Origin: Lithospermum erythrorhizon
Taxonomy: Eukaryota > Streptophyta > Magnoliopsida > Boraginales > Boraginaceae
DNA length: 64,000 bases
Assembly: GCA_019722365.1 (NCBI GenBank)
Contig: JADFUC010001000.1
Span: 124,001-188,000 of the forward strand
Direction of reading: 5' to 3'
Each line of letters starts with the position of its first letter. Position 1 is the first letter of the stretch. A model generated the notes under the pieces. It was not told where the DNA came from. It saw only the letters and a program-made list of their open reading frames with translations, and ran no database searches. Below are positions 1 through 12,139 of this stretch, one piece after another. Position numbers and translations under genes: made by a program.

Positions 1-1290
1 AAAGCATTCGGGTAGACCATCTGAGAACTCTTGTCTTTTCTTTTGTGATCCACTTGCTAAAAAGATGATCTATGTTGCTTTTCCCGTTGGGCAATGGAAC
101 ATCCCCAACATCAGTGTCTCGCTATTAGAGATTGGTATGAGTCCACACTTTGCTAGCAGTACTTAAACCTTTTCCACTGTGTGTGCTAGTCGGTGTGCCA
201 TAGATCCACCTTTGAGTCAAGTGTACAGAGCTTCGTCATTAAGTCTTGGATTAATTTTGATCGATAAAAGAGTTCTAAGGATTCGAACCCTTCATCACCA
301 ATTTTGAATCCTTGACAAGCCTCCATTGACCTTCTCCAAAGAAATTGTGGTATCCTTCATCATCCAACTTCCCCGAGGAGATCAAATTTAGTCGAAAATC
401 CGGTATGTGACGTACATCTTTGAGGATTGTTACATGACCATTATCGGACCTTACATGAATATCTCCTATTGCAACAATCTTGGACACGCCATTATTCCCG
501 TTAATTGCCTGCCCGTAGTCGCCCACTTCTTATATGAGTAAAGAAAGGATTTATTTGGTGTTATGGAAAAGAAGCTCAGTCGATGATCAATCGTCATTGT
601 TCAGTATAGTAGACTCGTTTGTTCCTATCTTGATTAGATCACCAGCTTGTATTTACCATGGCCACATTATTGTCATTTTTCTTGTTCTTGGCTAGTGCCA
701 TTGCTTATACGTCTTTCTTGAAAAAGAATAGCACTTTCAGTTTCCAATGCCCAACCTTATTCTGATAGTAGCCATACCGCCCTTTTATCCTTTGTATTTT
801 GGTTTGCTAAAGGATTCGATTAGAACTTTTCTTTCCTCTCTTTTGATCGTATGTCGAGGAGACATCATTATTGGTTATAGCAGTTGACACTCATAGTTCC
901 TCCCTGGTAGTTCTTAATTAAGAATCGCATATTAGAGACACACAATGTCTCCCATGATTCCCGGAAGAGTGCCGAGTAACCATAAGAGCCCAGACTTCAT
1001 CCGTAAACATCGCTCCCGTGGATGTGAGTTGGTTAAATAGATGCTCCAATTGATTAGGTACTCCGTGATGGTGACCCGTCTTGGTACCTTAATTTGCTCA
1101 ATTGTCTCTTAAAATTAACTTTGTGACCCGATGTCTTACGTTCATAGAATCCTTGCAATTTCTCCAGAAAGCGGAAACCATAGGCCGTTGTTTCGTTACC
1201 GACATGTTGAATTACCCCAATGTCAATATATTCTCTAATAAACCCTAGACACCTTCCTATCGATTTCATCCCAATCGAAATGTAGTCGTC
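1..1290 (-). mobile_element. Ty1/Copia retrotransposon fragment (gag to pre-integrase), broken
   Basis: Read on the minus strand, 1269-1054 resembles a Copia gag (a stretch like 'FYERKTSGHKVNFKRQLSKL', matching the usual LYEKK...KL.LMRKLVNLK region). Near 800-740 a damaged zinc knuckle reads GYYQNKVGHWKLK, with the first cysteine lost. The 526-275 reading frame matches the segment before the integrase (VRHIPDFRLNLISSGKLDDEGY, then GEGQWRLVK). From 275 to 1 the GAG_pre-integrase part is still visible through frameshifts (LWHT..AHTVEK, then HCPTGKA). The order gag, knuckle, pre-integrase therefore runs toward position 1 and the element continues beyond the window. It has several stops and frameshifts and cannot encode a working polyprotein. 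The 5' LTR should lie somewhere above 1300, but I could not delimit it. Confidence 0.85.
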
Positions 1291-1390
1291 GGTTTTATTC
1301 CTTTTTTCTTGAATTGGTTTAGCAAGTTGTTTTTGCGTACAAACGATCCAGCATCGCCGTCTTCCTGCCGAGTAATTTATTGGCCGTTAA

Positions 1391-1940
1391 CGACACCATT
1401 TTGTGGATGATTAATGACTATCCAGAGTCTATCGAAAAACCTAATAAACTCGAACCACAGCTAATCGATCAACGAATATATTTATTGATCAAGAACTATG
1501 ATCAAATAAGCGAAGCGAAAAAAGCAATTTGGTTTGTGGTTTTCGGATTAGTAATAAACCCCATGTTTATTGATAATAGAATTCAAGATTACAATCTTGA
1601 GCCTGCTTCTCCCTTTCATTAGCTAACGCTATGCTCAATCAATGTAATAATAATTCTTGCATGGCTTGATTTGGCTACTTATATAAGCAAGTTATCCTAA
1701 CTCCGGCTTAGGCGATATAGCAATCTCTGATCGACTAACCTTCTGTCTAGTTTAGTTTAGAGACTCTTTCCTTCATGAACTATTCAACTGAGACTTGATA
1801 AATCCCAGGCTCTTGAATGTTTCCACCGTACTCATGCGGCCATTAGGCAGAGGAACAACCCAACAAGTTGAGCTATGTTCGAGGGTGTGAGAAGATATAG
1901 AATAATACTACTAGAAGAGTGAACATATAAATAATCGAAT
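1391..1940. other. Unassigned stretch upstream of the Copia gag
   Basis: No convincing gene. An 80-codon plus-strand reading frame at 1380-1622 shows no family resemblance. A palindromic TATA-like motif (acttatataagc) near 1680 sits where the 5' LTR of the minus-strand Copia fragment would be expected, so part of this stretch may be a decayed LTR. That is inference from position only. Confidence 0.3.
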
Positions 1941-1942
1941 AA

Positions 1943-2010
1943 TCTAGCGGTTGAGTTAGTACCTCTTGATTCATGAGATTTAAGATTCGAATCTTCTATA
2001 AGGAAGTGGG
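1943..2010 (+). repeat. Possible SINE head (tRNA-like A and B boxes)
   Basis: The sequence has an A-box-like TAGCGGTTGAGTTAGTA followed about 35 nt later by a B-box-like GATTCGAATC, the usual arrangement at the 5' end of a tRNA-derived SINE. I could not find a 3' tail or a target-site duplication, so the element is either truncated or a chance match. Confidence 0.4.
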
Positions 2011-2324
2011 GTTGAAAATTATTATAATATTAAATATCCAAAAAATATATAAATTCTTAACATATAGAGCTTTTTATAAGTTCTTCAATAGCATGAATGT
2101 GTTGTACTTGTACATTTGTAAGAAATACTATTGTAAATTGATTTGCCAGCGAGGGACCTTACCATATCATGTGCTCAAGTTATTACCTAGTTGAATTATT
2201 TTAGCTTATGATGATCACCTGTAAATACTGTTGAAGAGTTGTGCCTTTTACTGCATGCCTTTCTTTATCTTACCTGATTGATTGGAGTAGTTAATGTGAT
2301 TCTCTATCAATTTTGTTGAGCACG

Positions 2325-2475
2325 ACTATATTTACACTGAAACAGTGTTAAAAATCACTAAAATAACTATTTTGTCCTTAAATAAAAAAATTTCAAATAC
2401 TACATTTATAAATAAGGGGGCAAAATAGTCATTCCACTTCCCTTTTAATACTGTTTTGTGACTTTAGCTCTGACT
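2325..2475. repeat. Foldback MITE, about 150 bp
   Basis: The two halves are inverted copies of one another. The left arm contains AAACAGTGTTAAAA and later AACTATTTTGTCC. The reverse complement of the right arm contains AAACAGTATTAAAA and GACTATTTTGCCC in the same order and spacing. There is no coding sequence, and the superfamily is not clear. The target duplication was not resolved. Confidence 0.6.
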
Positions 2476-4067
2476 TTTGTTATATCTATGTTACATTTTA
2501 TCAATATCTTATAGGCTAGTGAGAATTATTTCAAACCTTAATTTACTTGAGTTATTGGTCTAGAGACATTTAGACAAACTTTAAATTACATGATCTTTTT
2601 TGTTATGTTCCATCTATAATACATATTTCATCTTTAACTCCGTATTATTTCATGTTATACATATTTCAGTCTCATTTAAATTATTTCAATCTCCAAACAT
2701 TCTTATTCGACTAAAAAATAAATGGTGTTATAACATGTTTACACTAAGTAATCATCTAATCGATGTTTTTTAATTTTAATGAAAAGTCACTAATTATTTA
2801 AAGTTTATCAACTAATCTTTCGGACTTAAGTTATTTTTAACTCTTAGATTGAAAAGTTATTATTAGCAGACCAAGTTTATTTTTAAGTCAATTCAATCTA
2901 AGTCACGTAATCGTTAAATTTTTGTCTTGTACATTTTTTAACTGTCTTTGTCTTGAAATAATTTCACCCATACTAGTAGAGGACAATTTGGTAAATTGAT
3001 ATAACATGCACAAGTCAGAGTTACATACGAAAATACATCCGTATCCTTTCGTCTAATATGAGAATGTTATTTCACATGAAAAAATTGCACCATCAACATT
3101 TCATGCTCGATATTGAATAATTAAAAAAATTGTACATTGATCATCGAAAGTAACACTATAGAAAATGATTTTGTTATTGTGATTTGTGGCATATCAGTAT
3201 TACCGGCCAAGCCTATTTTTAAGATAAAAATGTATGTGTGCCTTGGAAATAATATTGGAAAAAAGGTGTTGTGTGTCTTGAAAATCGTAAAATACCTAAG
3301 AGCATTCGCATCAGATTACTCATAAAATTTTACTAAAATTAGTTTCTCATATCACTTTATTAAATATAGGGATGATTTTTTAACTTTTACACAAAATTAG
3401 ATTCCCTATTTTATTCTACATATCGTTAATAAAATACATAAATACTAATTCATTTGATTGATTCTTAGTTTATGAATGTGAAACTTGACTATGAATAACT
3501 TTTAAATTATATTATGAAATATTAAAAGATATTATAAAAATACTTTTAAAATTAAATTTAATATTATACGAAAAAAACAAATGCTAGCAATTACATATTT
3601 ACTAGAACAAGGAACAGTTGATGTAATTAATGTAAAAAATAAGATAAGAGTAAATTATTAATAAAAATAAGTGAACAAAATTATTTTAATATATTAATGA
3701 GAAAGTATAAAATAGGTACAGCAGTCAATAAAGAACATTTTGCCCAATTCTTTTAATTTTTTTTGAGGAATCTGATATTTGTAGGTTTTTAGTGACTTTG
3801 GCACTTTTCTTATTGTCTATTAGAGACTGGGAGTAGTATAGGAGCTCTAGTGCTATTGCTTTATAAGGCTCGATTTTATAAGCTGTGCCTGCATTTGAGG
3901 TGTTTGGCTAAACTTATTATTTATTCTGAAATAAAATATTTGGGTAACAATTTTAAGATGTAACTTATAAGTTAACAATTTATAAGTTGAAATTAAAAAA
4001 GTAGCAAATTTTAACTTTTTCAGCTTTTTTTTTCATTTCTAGCTTTATAGTTAGTTTGATAATATAA
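2476..4067. other. AT-rich spacer, nothing recognised
   Basis: This stretch is strongly AT-rich with only short chance reading frames (for example 3137-3325). I see no protein similarity, no tRNA-like boxes and no paired repeat ends. Confidence 0.5.
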
Positions 4068-5409
4068 TTTATTTAGGGCAAAAACCCGATCAATAAATAC
4101 GTGTTTGCGGTTGGGTTACAGTTCGTTACTGGCGTTTCAAAGTGTCTTTTGTTAAATCACCAACGTTTTACAAATCGCTAATATGGTCCAACCAGGGCAG
4201 AATCGTTAATTTGAATGGTTTTGAACATGCTTGACCATGACATCTGAAAAGGGGTATTTAATGTCATATTAATAATTATTGATATTTAATAATTTAGATA
4301 AATAATTGGGGATATTTTATTCGTTTCCAGCCAGCAAAAATCACACGAATCTATTGAACTCATTATCCCCAAAGTCGGATTGAAAAACATTATTATTAAA
4401 GGAAAAAAACATTTGGAAAAATGTTTAATTAAAAAATCGCCTTTTTGACTCTAAACAAACAATTTGGGATCTCTTGTTGATTTCTTGTTCCCAAAATAAT
4501 ACCAATTCTGAGTAATATTCTCCCATCTTAACAACAATTTATGTTTTCCTATGAATTTGGGCATATCTTGCAAGATCAATTGATATGACTCACTGTAGCT
4601 GCGACCGATTGCACAGATTGAAGCTGCCCAACATTCCCACATACTTATTCACAATCATGGCCAGAAAGAGGTAGGATTAAACAAGGCTGCAATTCGCCAA
4701 GAACCCCAATATCTTTAGGCTTCACTTTGGTGTTCTTGAATAAATTATCAAATTACGAACTTATGACTTTTCGACTTCTTCAGGCTTTTCCATGAGTGGG
4801 CATTCTTTGGAATTGTGTGTAAGCTTCGAGGGCAAATAAGTCTCTTCTGAACCGGACCTTTCTGCAAAATACTGCCTTTAGAATTCAAGTGAGGCACAAA
4901 TTAGAAATCTCTCGATAGCTTTGAATGACCATGAATTTACTATATAAGGACTTTGAGTTCATTAGGGAGAATAGCATGAGTAGTCCACGAGGTAAGCGAA
5001 TTACAGGGCGTGTCGTGATGTGAATTGTTGGGTTCGACCCGAAGACATCGAAATGCGAGAGACACCTTAACTCCATTGCAATTCTTGCTACGATCTTTAC
5101 TGGAATAATGAGTTCAATAGATTTGGGGATTTTTGGTGTTGAAATGAATAAAATACCCCAAATTATTTATTTGAAATTACTAAAATACCCCTAATTATTA
5201 ATATGAAATTACTAAAATATTCCTCTGAGATGTCATGTGTTTGGTCGCATGTTCAAAAACTTTCATCAAATTCGCGACTTCGTGCGGATTGGACCATATT
5301 GGCACATTTGTAAAAGCGTTGGTGATGAGCAAAGACAACTTTGAAAGCGTGAGTGATGGTAGAACGGCTGAAACGTATATGATGATTAGGGGCTTTTGCC
5401 CTTTATTTA
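4068..5409. mobile_element. Non-autonomous DNA transposon with ~300-bp terminal inverted repeats
   Basis: The element body is 4076-5401. Its left end starts GGGCAAAAACCC and its right end, reverse-complemented, starts GGGCAAAAGCCC. Homology continues inward for roughly 300 bp on both sides, with shared blocks such as CACCAACG, AATATGGTCCAA, TTTTGAACATGC, TGACATCT, TTCATATTAATAATTA and AATCTATTGAACTCATTAT. An 8-bp direct repeat, TTTATTTA, sits immediately outside each end (4068-4075 and 5402-5409), which is a target-site duplication. Long TIRs beginning GGG suggest a Mutator-like or foldback element. The 8-bp duplication also fits hAT, so the superfamily is not fixed. Confidence 0.87.
4373..5095 (-). 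other. Internal cargo of the TIR element, unrecognised
   Basis: Between the inverted repeats lie about 720 bp with higher complexity than the arms. Two short minus-strand open frames occur here (4642-4451 and 5076-4885). I recognise neither as a transposase. The second (SHFDVFGSNPTIHITTRP region) looks coding-like but has no known family that I can name. This could be captured host sequence, as in Pack-MULEs, or decayed transposon DNA. Confidence 0.4.
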
Positions 5410-5679
5410 ATTATCATATGTTAACTTCATACCTTATTTATCGCTTCATTTAATAGTCATAAAGATATAATTTTTAGTTATACCAAAACTTTTTAGCGTT
5501 TTTCTTCTTTATTGAAAAAATAAATAAATAAATAAGCAGTCATAAAATACAATTTTAGTTATAGTTATTTTTTATTCTTTCAAATATATTAAATTACTAA
5601 TTTATATATTATAAGGATAAAAAGTGATATATAAATGAGATGTCCTTATAGAATTAAACTTTACCCTATCTCTGACTTC

Positions 5680-8600
5680 AAAAGATTATCATCACTCAGC
5701 TTTAGTTATGTTAGTAAGCAAGTCAAAGAATAAAATGTAGCCTACGAATTGTAAAAAAATGCCAAAAGCAGGCCATCAAATCTTGGGAAAGAGATAGGCT
5801 GGGGAACATTTTCGGTCAAATTAAACATATCCAAAATAACCTTAAAACCGCCGAGAGCCACCTATCATCACTTGACAAATATCGACTGCAGCTTCTAAAT
5901 CAACTTGACATGCTGCTTAAATGGAGGGAATATTGTCCAAGATCTGCTTCAGCGCCCGTCTAGAAGGATATAAGTAACTTCAATTTTTTTCACTCCTATG
6001 TCAAGCATAAGACAAGATTAATAATATCATTGAACTCAAAAGACACTTGAAATCTTATACGAGGAGGCAATCGAGAAGGCATTGCAAGAACTTTTGAGAT
6101 CTTTTTTAGTCGAATTCGATTAACAAATCCATACTGACTCTTAATCGAACTTGCTGAGTTCTCTTATACTACCACCCTTACACCTCAACAAATAACGAAC
6201 CTTAATGAACCTTTCGGTGATGTGGAAGTCAAAGCGCTCTTTTTCAAATGCCCCGCTATAAATCTCAGGGTCCTAATGGTTTCCAACTAAATTCTATCAA
6301 AAAATTGGAATATTATTGAAAAGATGTTACCAAAGCCACCATTAGTTTCTTATTAATAATGGTTTCATTGTTAAAGAGATCAAAAACAGTTTTATCACAT
6401 TGATCCCCAAGGAATTCCCCTCACCATGATCGACTATCGACCTATAAGCCTGCAGCAATGTCGCTCTACAAAATTGCTTCCAAAGTCATGGTCAACCGTT
6501 TAAAGCCTACTTTAAACTCTTTATTTCCCTGCGAAATGGCTTTTTTATGATAGAGCTACCGAGAGGATAACATCATCATGACTCAGGAACTCACCCATAC
6601 AACTGAAATTTCAAAAGCTAAAATGTCATTATGATTGCCATTAAAATCGAAATGAATAAAACTTTTGACGAGTTAGATGGGATAGAATGCAGCGAAAAAC
6701 TTCTCTCTTCCGCCTCGCTGGAATCCAATTGATTAGGGGAATGTGTCCCTCTTGTCGAGTATTCGAGTCATTGTTAATGGCCAAACTTACGATAGCACAC
6801 ACCCAATTGTTGCTTAGACAAGGATATCATTTTTCACTATTCTACTTTCATTTTGCTGAAGCTTTTTCCTCGACCGCCCGTTACCAATTAAGCAATCGGC
6901 TCAAAGGGGTTTCTATTACAAAGAGGACGATTTCTCACCTCGTTTTCTGAGATGATTGCTACTTTTTTCATTCATCTTGGTACAATAACGTTGATGCTTT
7001 TTCTTACGTCATGATATTACTATTTTTGCAAGACTAAGGATAAATTATCAATCAACACAAATAAATCATTACTTTCGTCCCAATAAATGCCTTTCAAACT
7101 AAATCGAAACACTCTTGCTTTTGGAATCATGGCCTCCTTAGGAATCCTTCTTGATAATACCACCAACGAGAAAATAAATTTTTATTAATATTATGGATAA
7201 AAATCAAAGAAAGAATTATCCTCTTAGGAAGAATAAGTTTCCTCAAACTGCAGGCGAGAGTTACTCGTTAAATGGGTTCTTGAGCTTTTCTTTGTCACAC
7301 CCGTAGGTATTTACAAATTCCCTCTCTCCCACGCTTTCATGACATCGATAAGATTTTTGCAAAATTTTTTTTGGGGAGTCTCGTATCTTCAATTCAACTT
7401 TGGATCGATTAAAGAGTTTCCTCCGTCGATGGACTTAAAGGTGGTCTTAGTTCTAAGCATCTTAATCAACTTCAACAGCTTCTTGGCAGTAATGGGTGGC
7501 AAAATTCTCCACCTTCCAAATTCTCCCATGACAAAAATGCTAAAATCAAAATACTTTCCTCTGCAGCCGCTTCAACGGAAAATTTATCAAGCCAAATGCA
7601 TCATGGTTTAGGAAAGACTTCACTGGGATCGACTACATAAAATTCCATGATTTGAATTGTTGGTAACGGTTCAAGTATCAATATTTGGAAGGATAGCGGT
7701 TTCGGATCATTCCCAACCCAATATTTTCTCTTTTTCAATCCACCGGTCGACTCCGGCTATCCGGAAATGACTTTTCGGCGTGACATTTACAAAGACCCTC
7801 AAATACCGATTCATTTCGAATGCCTGACTCCCCGCTTCCTCTTGCTGGCTTCGTACGCGCCCAAACTTGGAAAAATTAAGGAAATTGTCGTTCCCTGCGA
7901 AATTAAAACTTTTCTTTGGCGACTTCTCCTTAATAGACTTCGAAACCCGACTTCTTTCTCTGTCGAACTAGCGTATATGAATCTGTTTTACAAGCTTTGT
8001 TCTTTTCAAAGAGAATAAAAGTTCATCCACCTTTTGTTAAGTGCTCTTTTTTAAGTTATTTTATCTTCTCTTAATCTTAATTTTGTATTTCACTTTTGTA
8101 TTAACCGTACTCTTTCAAAGTGGATTTTTAAAAAAAATTAGGCCAGCGTTCGATATTTTTGAGCTCCTTCTTTTGGATTACTTGGCTTATAGAAATGATG
8201 TCCTTTTAATGATGTGATTCGCTCTCAATGGCTTCTAATCAGGCCTGGAAACTTGCTGCGGATTAGCTCAAAAGTAATACCATACTTAATTTCAGAAATA
8301 GAAATAACAATAGGGATGGTCTTCACTCATATTCATCCTATCTTTTCAACTGTGAATCCATCTTAACCTTAAGCCAATGTCAAAGAGTGCAACGAGAAAA
8401 AGAGACTTGAAATCTATGCGAGAATATCTGGTTACAAGAATCCTAAATGGCTTCTTAACATGTTTATCAAAGGAAAAAGAACAATTATTGAAGGAGACTA
8501 CCTTATCACTCTTAGTAATGGTGGATCTGGTTGTGTTGATACTCAGACTTCATTCTCACTTTTATCCTTTGAGACGGCAACTTACCGCTCTTTTATGCAA

Positions 8601-8899
8601 AGTCTTCATTTCATCACTATTTATATTCTTCACGGATGGTCTTTCACCGTAAGCGTGGTATATAGAAATTTTCATAAAATTAAGTAGGATCGAGATTGGG
8701 GAGTTGTTCTCAAAGGCCAGGATATCAAAGATCTTGAGTTGTTTTGGTTACCCTCTGCAGTATAGGTGTTATTTAAATTTGAAAGACATTATTATTAGTA
8801 TTTTTAATTCTGTTTCTATTAATTCAGAATCAAGTGATAGTCTAGAAGGCTACAAATAATTATTCTCTGATTAATGGTATGTATTATTTATCAAAAAAA
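5680..8899 (+). mobile_element. L1-type LINE, 5'-truncated and heavily mutated
   Basis: The order of pieces matches a plant L1 ORF2. The tail of the endonuclease and linker (LGNIFGQIKHIQNNLKTAES) is at about 5790-5870. The reverse transcriptase spans about 6300-7000: NGFIVKEI..FITLIPKE, DYRPISL, then a KAFD-like MNKTFDELD, LLRQGYHFSLFYF in place of GLRQGDPLSPYLF, and SNRLKGVSI. The maturase-like region includes FFWGVSYL. The zf-RVT region (VPCEIKTFLWRLLLNRL) is at about 7890-7935. The 3' end at about 8890 reads TTTATCAAAAAAA, typical of plant L1 ends. Many stops and frameshifts break it, so it is a dead copy. ORF1 and most of the endonuclease are absent. Confidence 0.85.
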
Positions 8900-8934
8900 T
8901 GAATTATAAAAGTCACATTGGCATGTAATCCATT

Positions 8935-9025
8935 ATTAGCGAAAGTAAAAAAAAAATTAAATGATAAATATTTTGATCGGAGAAAGTATAAAGCCTGAGA
9001 ATAAATTACATTTTGATACGGAGAA
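8935..9025. repeat. Stowaway-like MITE remnant
   Basis: Two copies of the motif ttttgat(a)cggag(a)aaagtataaag lie about 50 bp apart, next to gaaagtaaaaaaaaaattaaatgat. The same wording occurs at the 3' side of the MITE near 27.9 kb and resembles the ends of Stowaway elements (CTCCNTCCGT...). It is too short and decayed for boundaries. Confidence 0.4.
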
Positions 9026-11486
9026 AAGTATAAAGCACGAATAATTTGCAATTGCTGGTGTTAGGTAATGCTTAGAGTAGTCATAAGGCAGGTCATTATC
9101 ATACAATGCAGGTTAACTAAATTTGTATTATATTGTTATGAGAAGACAATCAAAAACACGGTTCATATGCAAACTATGCGGTACCGGGCAAATTACGCTA
9201 AATTAGTAATAATATCTCTTTCTGCCAGTTTGAAATCACATGTCATTATAAAAAGAATTTATTTTTTCTGATAGTTGATTATTTCTGATTTTAATATACA
9301 TTTTACAATTCAGAAAACTATAGTTTTTACATTTCAATGTAGTTTTTACAATTCAATATAGCTTTTTCACAATATCTTAATAAATATTTTTATCGTAATT
9401 ATATATTTTAAAAAAATAACCAATAGGTAATTTTTTTAGCTAATAATAAAGTATTACTACGGAGTATAATTTTCCAACTTTTTAGCGTAGCACATACAAT
9501 CGAGGTTCGTTTGCGTGCGAGAGAGTATGAAAGAACAACATGAATAAGGGAACTTTTCGAAAACAGCCTCGGTGGTAACGATACGTGCCATCATATGTAA
9601 ATGCGGTTATGGAATGATCATCAACAACTTACAGGGTTGTTGCTACAAAACACCAAAACTGCAAAGCAGGAGCACAGTTATATAAAGTTGGGAAGATGGA
9701 CTACAAAACAATTCATAAACTGTCGTTGTCCAATTCCCTTCAAATGTTCAAGGAAGTAGGAAAAAACATAATTTTCCTTTGTCCATATTACTATACCATT
9801 GTTTTTTTGAGTCACATACTCACATGATGATCAGTGATACATTAATTATATATATGTTGTTTTGGGTGCATGTTAGATAAAAAGTGCTAATTGTTGCCAG
9901 TGGTCCCCTTTTTAGAACGTTGGTTGAGACGAGGGAGGGTTGAGAATTGAGAGGCGTTGTGCAATATACCCTGGCCTAGTCCCCTTGTCCAGTTATCTTT
10001 TGAAACGGATAACCGCAGCCGCTACTCGTCGAATGAACACTGTGTAGACCTTGGAGTAACGTAATAAGCTAATACGGATATAATACAAATTTATTCCAAG
10101 AATCTACTTAAATTCAATTTCAAACAACCACTTGTATGTGTGTTAGCGTAATGGTAACTAGGTATTAATGGTAATAACAATCCAAGTCCTTGTAGAGTTG
10201 TAGTGACAACTATCGACCGAACTGACAAAAATTTGGTTTGCTAGTCAATACCCTAAAACTATAAAACAGTCATGATTAATCTTTCGGGCGGATGTGTCTA
10301 ATTTCTTGATTGGATGGGATTGAAATTGTTGGAGGTCAATCATCAGACCTCAAGACAACGCTAGTGCCTGAATGAGCTATATCAATAATCAGAGCTCACA
10401 TATCTTTAATGTTTAGGCCCTTTTAACCTTCATCAAAATTCAAAACCATTTATTTATTCAAATTGTTTCCTAAAATGATGAAATTGGTCCCGTTGTACAA
10501 AACGGATCTCTCATGAGAGCTAAGCATTGTATATCAAGTTGTACGGGGTATTTTATTTAGCAATTAAGCTTCTATGATTCACCTTCTTAAAAGATAAAAA
10601 AAAATGAAATGTCTATTGTAAACGTTTCAACTTAGTTGATTAATGATAGAATAAGCTACAACTAACCAATAAAAATAGTATTACTTCCGTTGGGTTAGTT
10701 CACATGCATGTACGTATATCGTTCATACACAATAGCATTAAAGCATATATATATATATATATCATCTGTCCCAAAATGATATTTCAACTAATGAAGCATA
10801 ATTATTTGGTGGGATAAAATAATACTTTCACCCGAAAAAACCTTTATTTGGGGGTATGTATAACAAGTGAGACATAAGAAGAAGGAATCGGAGGCTCGGA
10901 GGGTAGAGTTGTGAGTTGTACTCGTGGATATGGCCTATGGGCAGTCGAAACTCGAAACTAAGATTGTAGAACACTAGTAGTCTAGTACCTAACAATCTAA
11001 CATAACGAGATATTGGGCTGGTCTGTCTTGCTTGGTATATAAGTTCTCAGATAGTCACATACCAAGTGAGAGGCTATCCAATAAATGAGACCAAAAAGCT
11101 TTGAAATTTTATTGTGATGGGGATATTCATGTAGTATATATAATATCACTGTGCGTTTTTATCACGAATGGATAACAATTTATTTTTGTCCAAATCATGT
11201 AGTATAGTCAAACTTCCTCTCCTCATCATTCATTCAAAGACAACCTTATAAACCTCAAAACTTTTATGCCGCCTCAAATTCATTATCATTGAGTAATCAT
11301 CCAAAATTTGAACACCAATTCCCTCTTTTGCCGCCTCAAACTTCCTCCGCTCCCAGTATCATAGTTTTCAATTCACTCTTCATCAAAGCTTTCGAGCTTG
11401 ATTAAGTTAAAGAACTCAAGTATTTTATATATTTCTAACAAAAATCAATAAAGGTACAAACTTTATGCTTCTGTTATTTTAGTTTA
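9026..11486. other. Intergenic, mostly unassigned
   Basis: No gene is supported. There is a short (AT)n tract at about 10747-10763. The stretch 10850-11110 (ending near TTGGTATATAAGTTCTCAG) has the composition and TATA-like spacing of a decayed LTR, but no partner LTR was found. The rest is AT-rich. Confidence 0.4.
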
Positions 11487-12139
11487 TATTATTAGAGTTT
11501 AAGGCCTTAGAGATTAAAGCCCAGGAGTTTAATGATCGATAAAAGCGATAGAAGCCCCAAATGCGAGGAATAAACGGACACAAAGGGAATTTTATACGGG
11601 GTTCCTGATGTGAAAGGTAGATCTGTTGCTTTCTCTTTTGGGGAAATAAAATTTAATAAGCAGGAAGATGGATTCTGTTTTCTGGTATTTATAATATATG
11701 TTGATTATTTTTTTTATACCATAGAAAATCTCTCATACAAAACTGTCGAGAACTAAGATACAGCTCTCTAAAGTTCTTGAGAACAAAAAGCCCATGTTCT
11801 TTAATAATATTAAAGACCTAATATTATTCTAGGATGAATTAGTATTTGGCTTGTGTAGAAATAAAACTCGTAGAAAACGTCCTATATTTATAGGCGAAAG
11901 AGTATACTTTCAGTTACTTGGCTCAAGGAGTAAGGAAATAATTAGACCAAAACAGCCTCAAATTAGAAGAATCTTCTTGTACTCCAGCCAGAGGCCCCAT
12001 GCATGAAATGACGCTTTCGCTATGGAGGTCACGGCCAATGCCTCGCTTGAATACAACTCGCGCCGTGACCCCATAAGTGACCACCACTCGCGATGGAGGT
12101 CACTGACTTGATGACTCAGAAAATCTTCACTTTTCAACA
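11487..12139 (-). repeat. LTR copy 1 (3' LTR if the element is minus-strand)
   Basis: This segment is a direct repeat of 14016-14623. Shared blocks in order include GCGAGGAAATAAAC, GAATTTTAT, TATGTTGATTATTTT, AATAATATTAAAGACCTAATATT, AATAAAACTC, GGAAATAATTAGAC, GAATACAACTC, GTGACCCCAT and CTTCACTTTT(T)CAACA. Divergence is high, so the insertion is old. The left boundary is approximate. Confidence 0.82.

Noticed and set aside
1380..1622. 80-codon open frame on the plus strand
   Set aside because: No family resemblance, no splice context, and it lies beside a decayed retrotransposon; probably chance.
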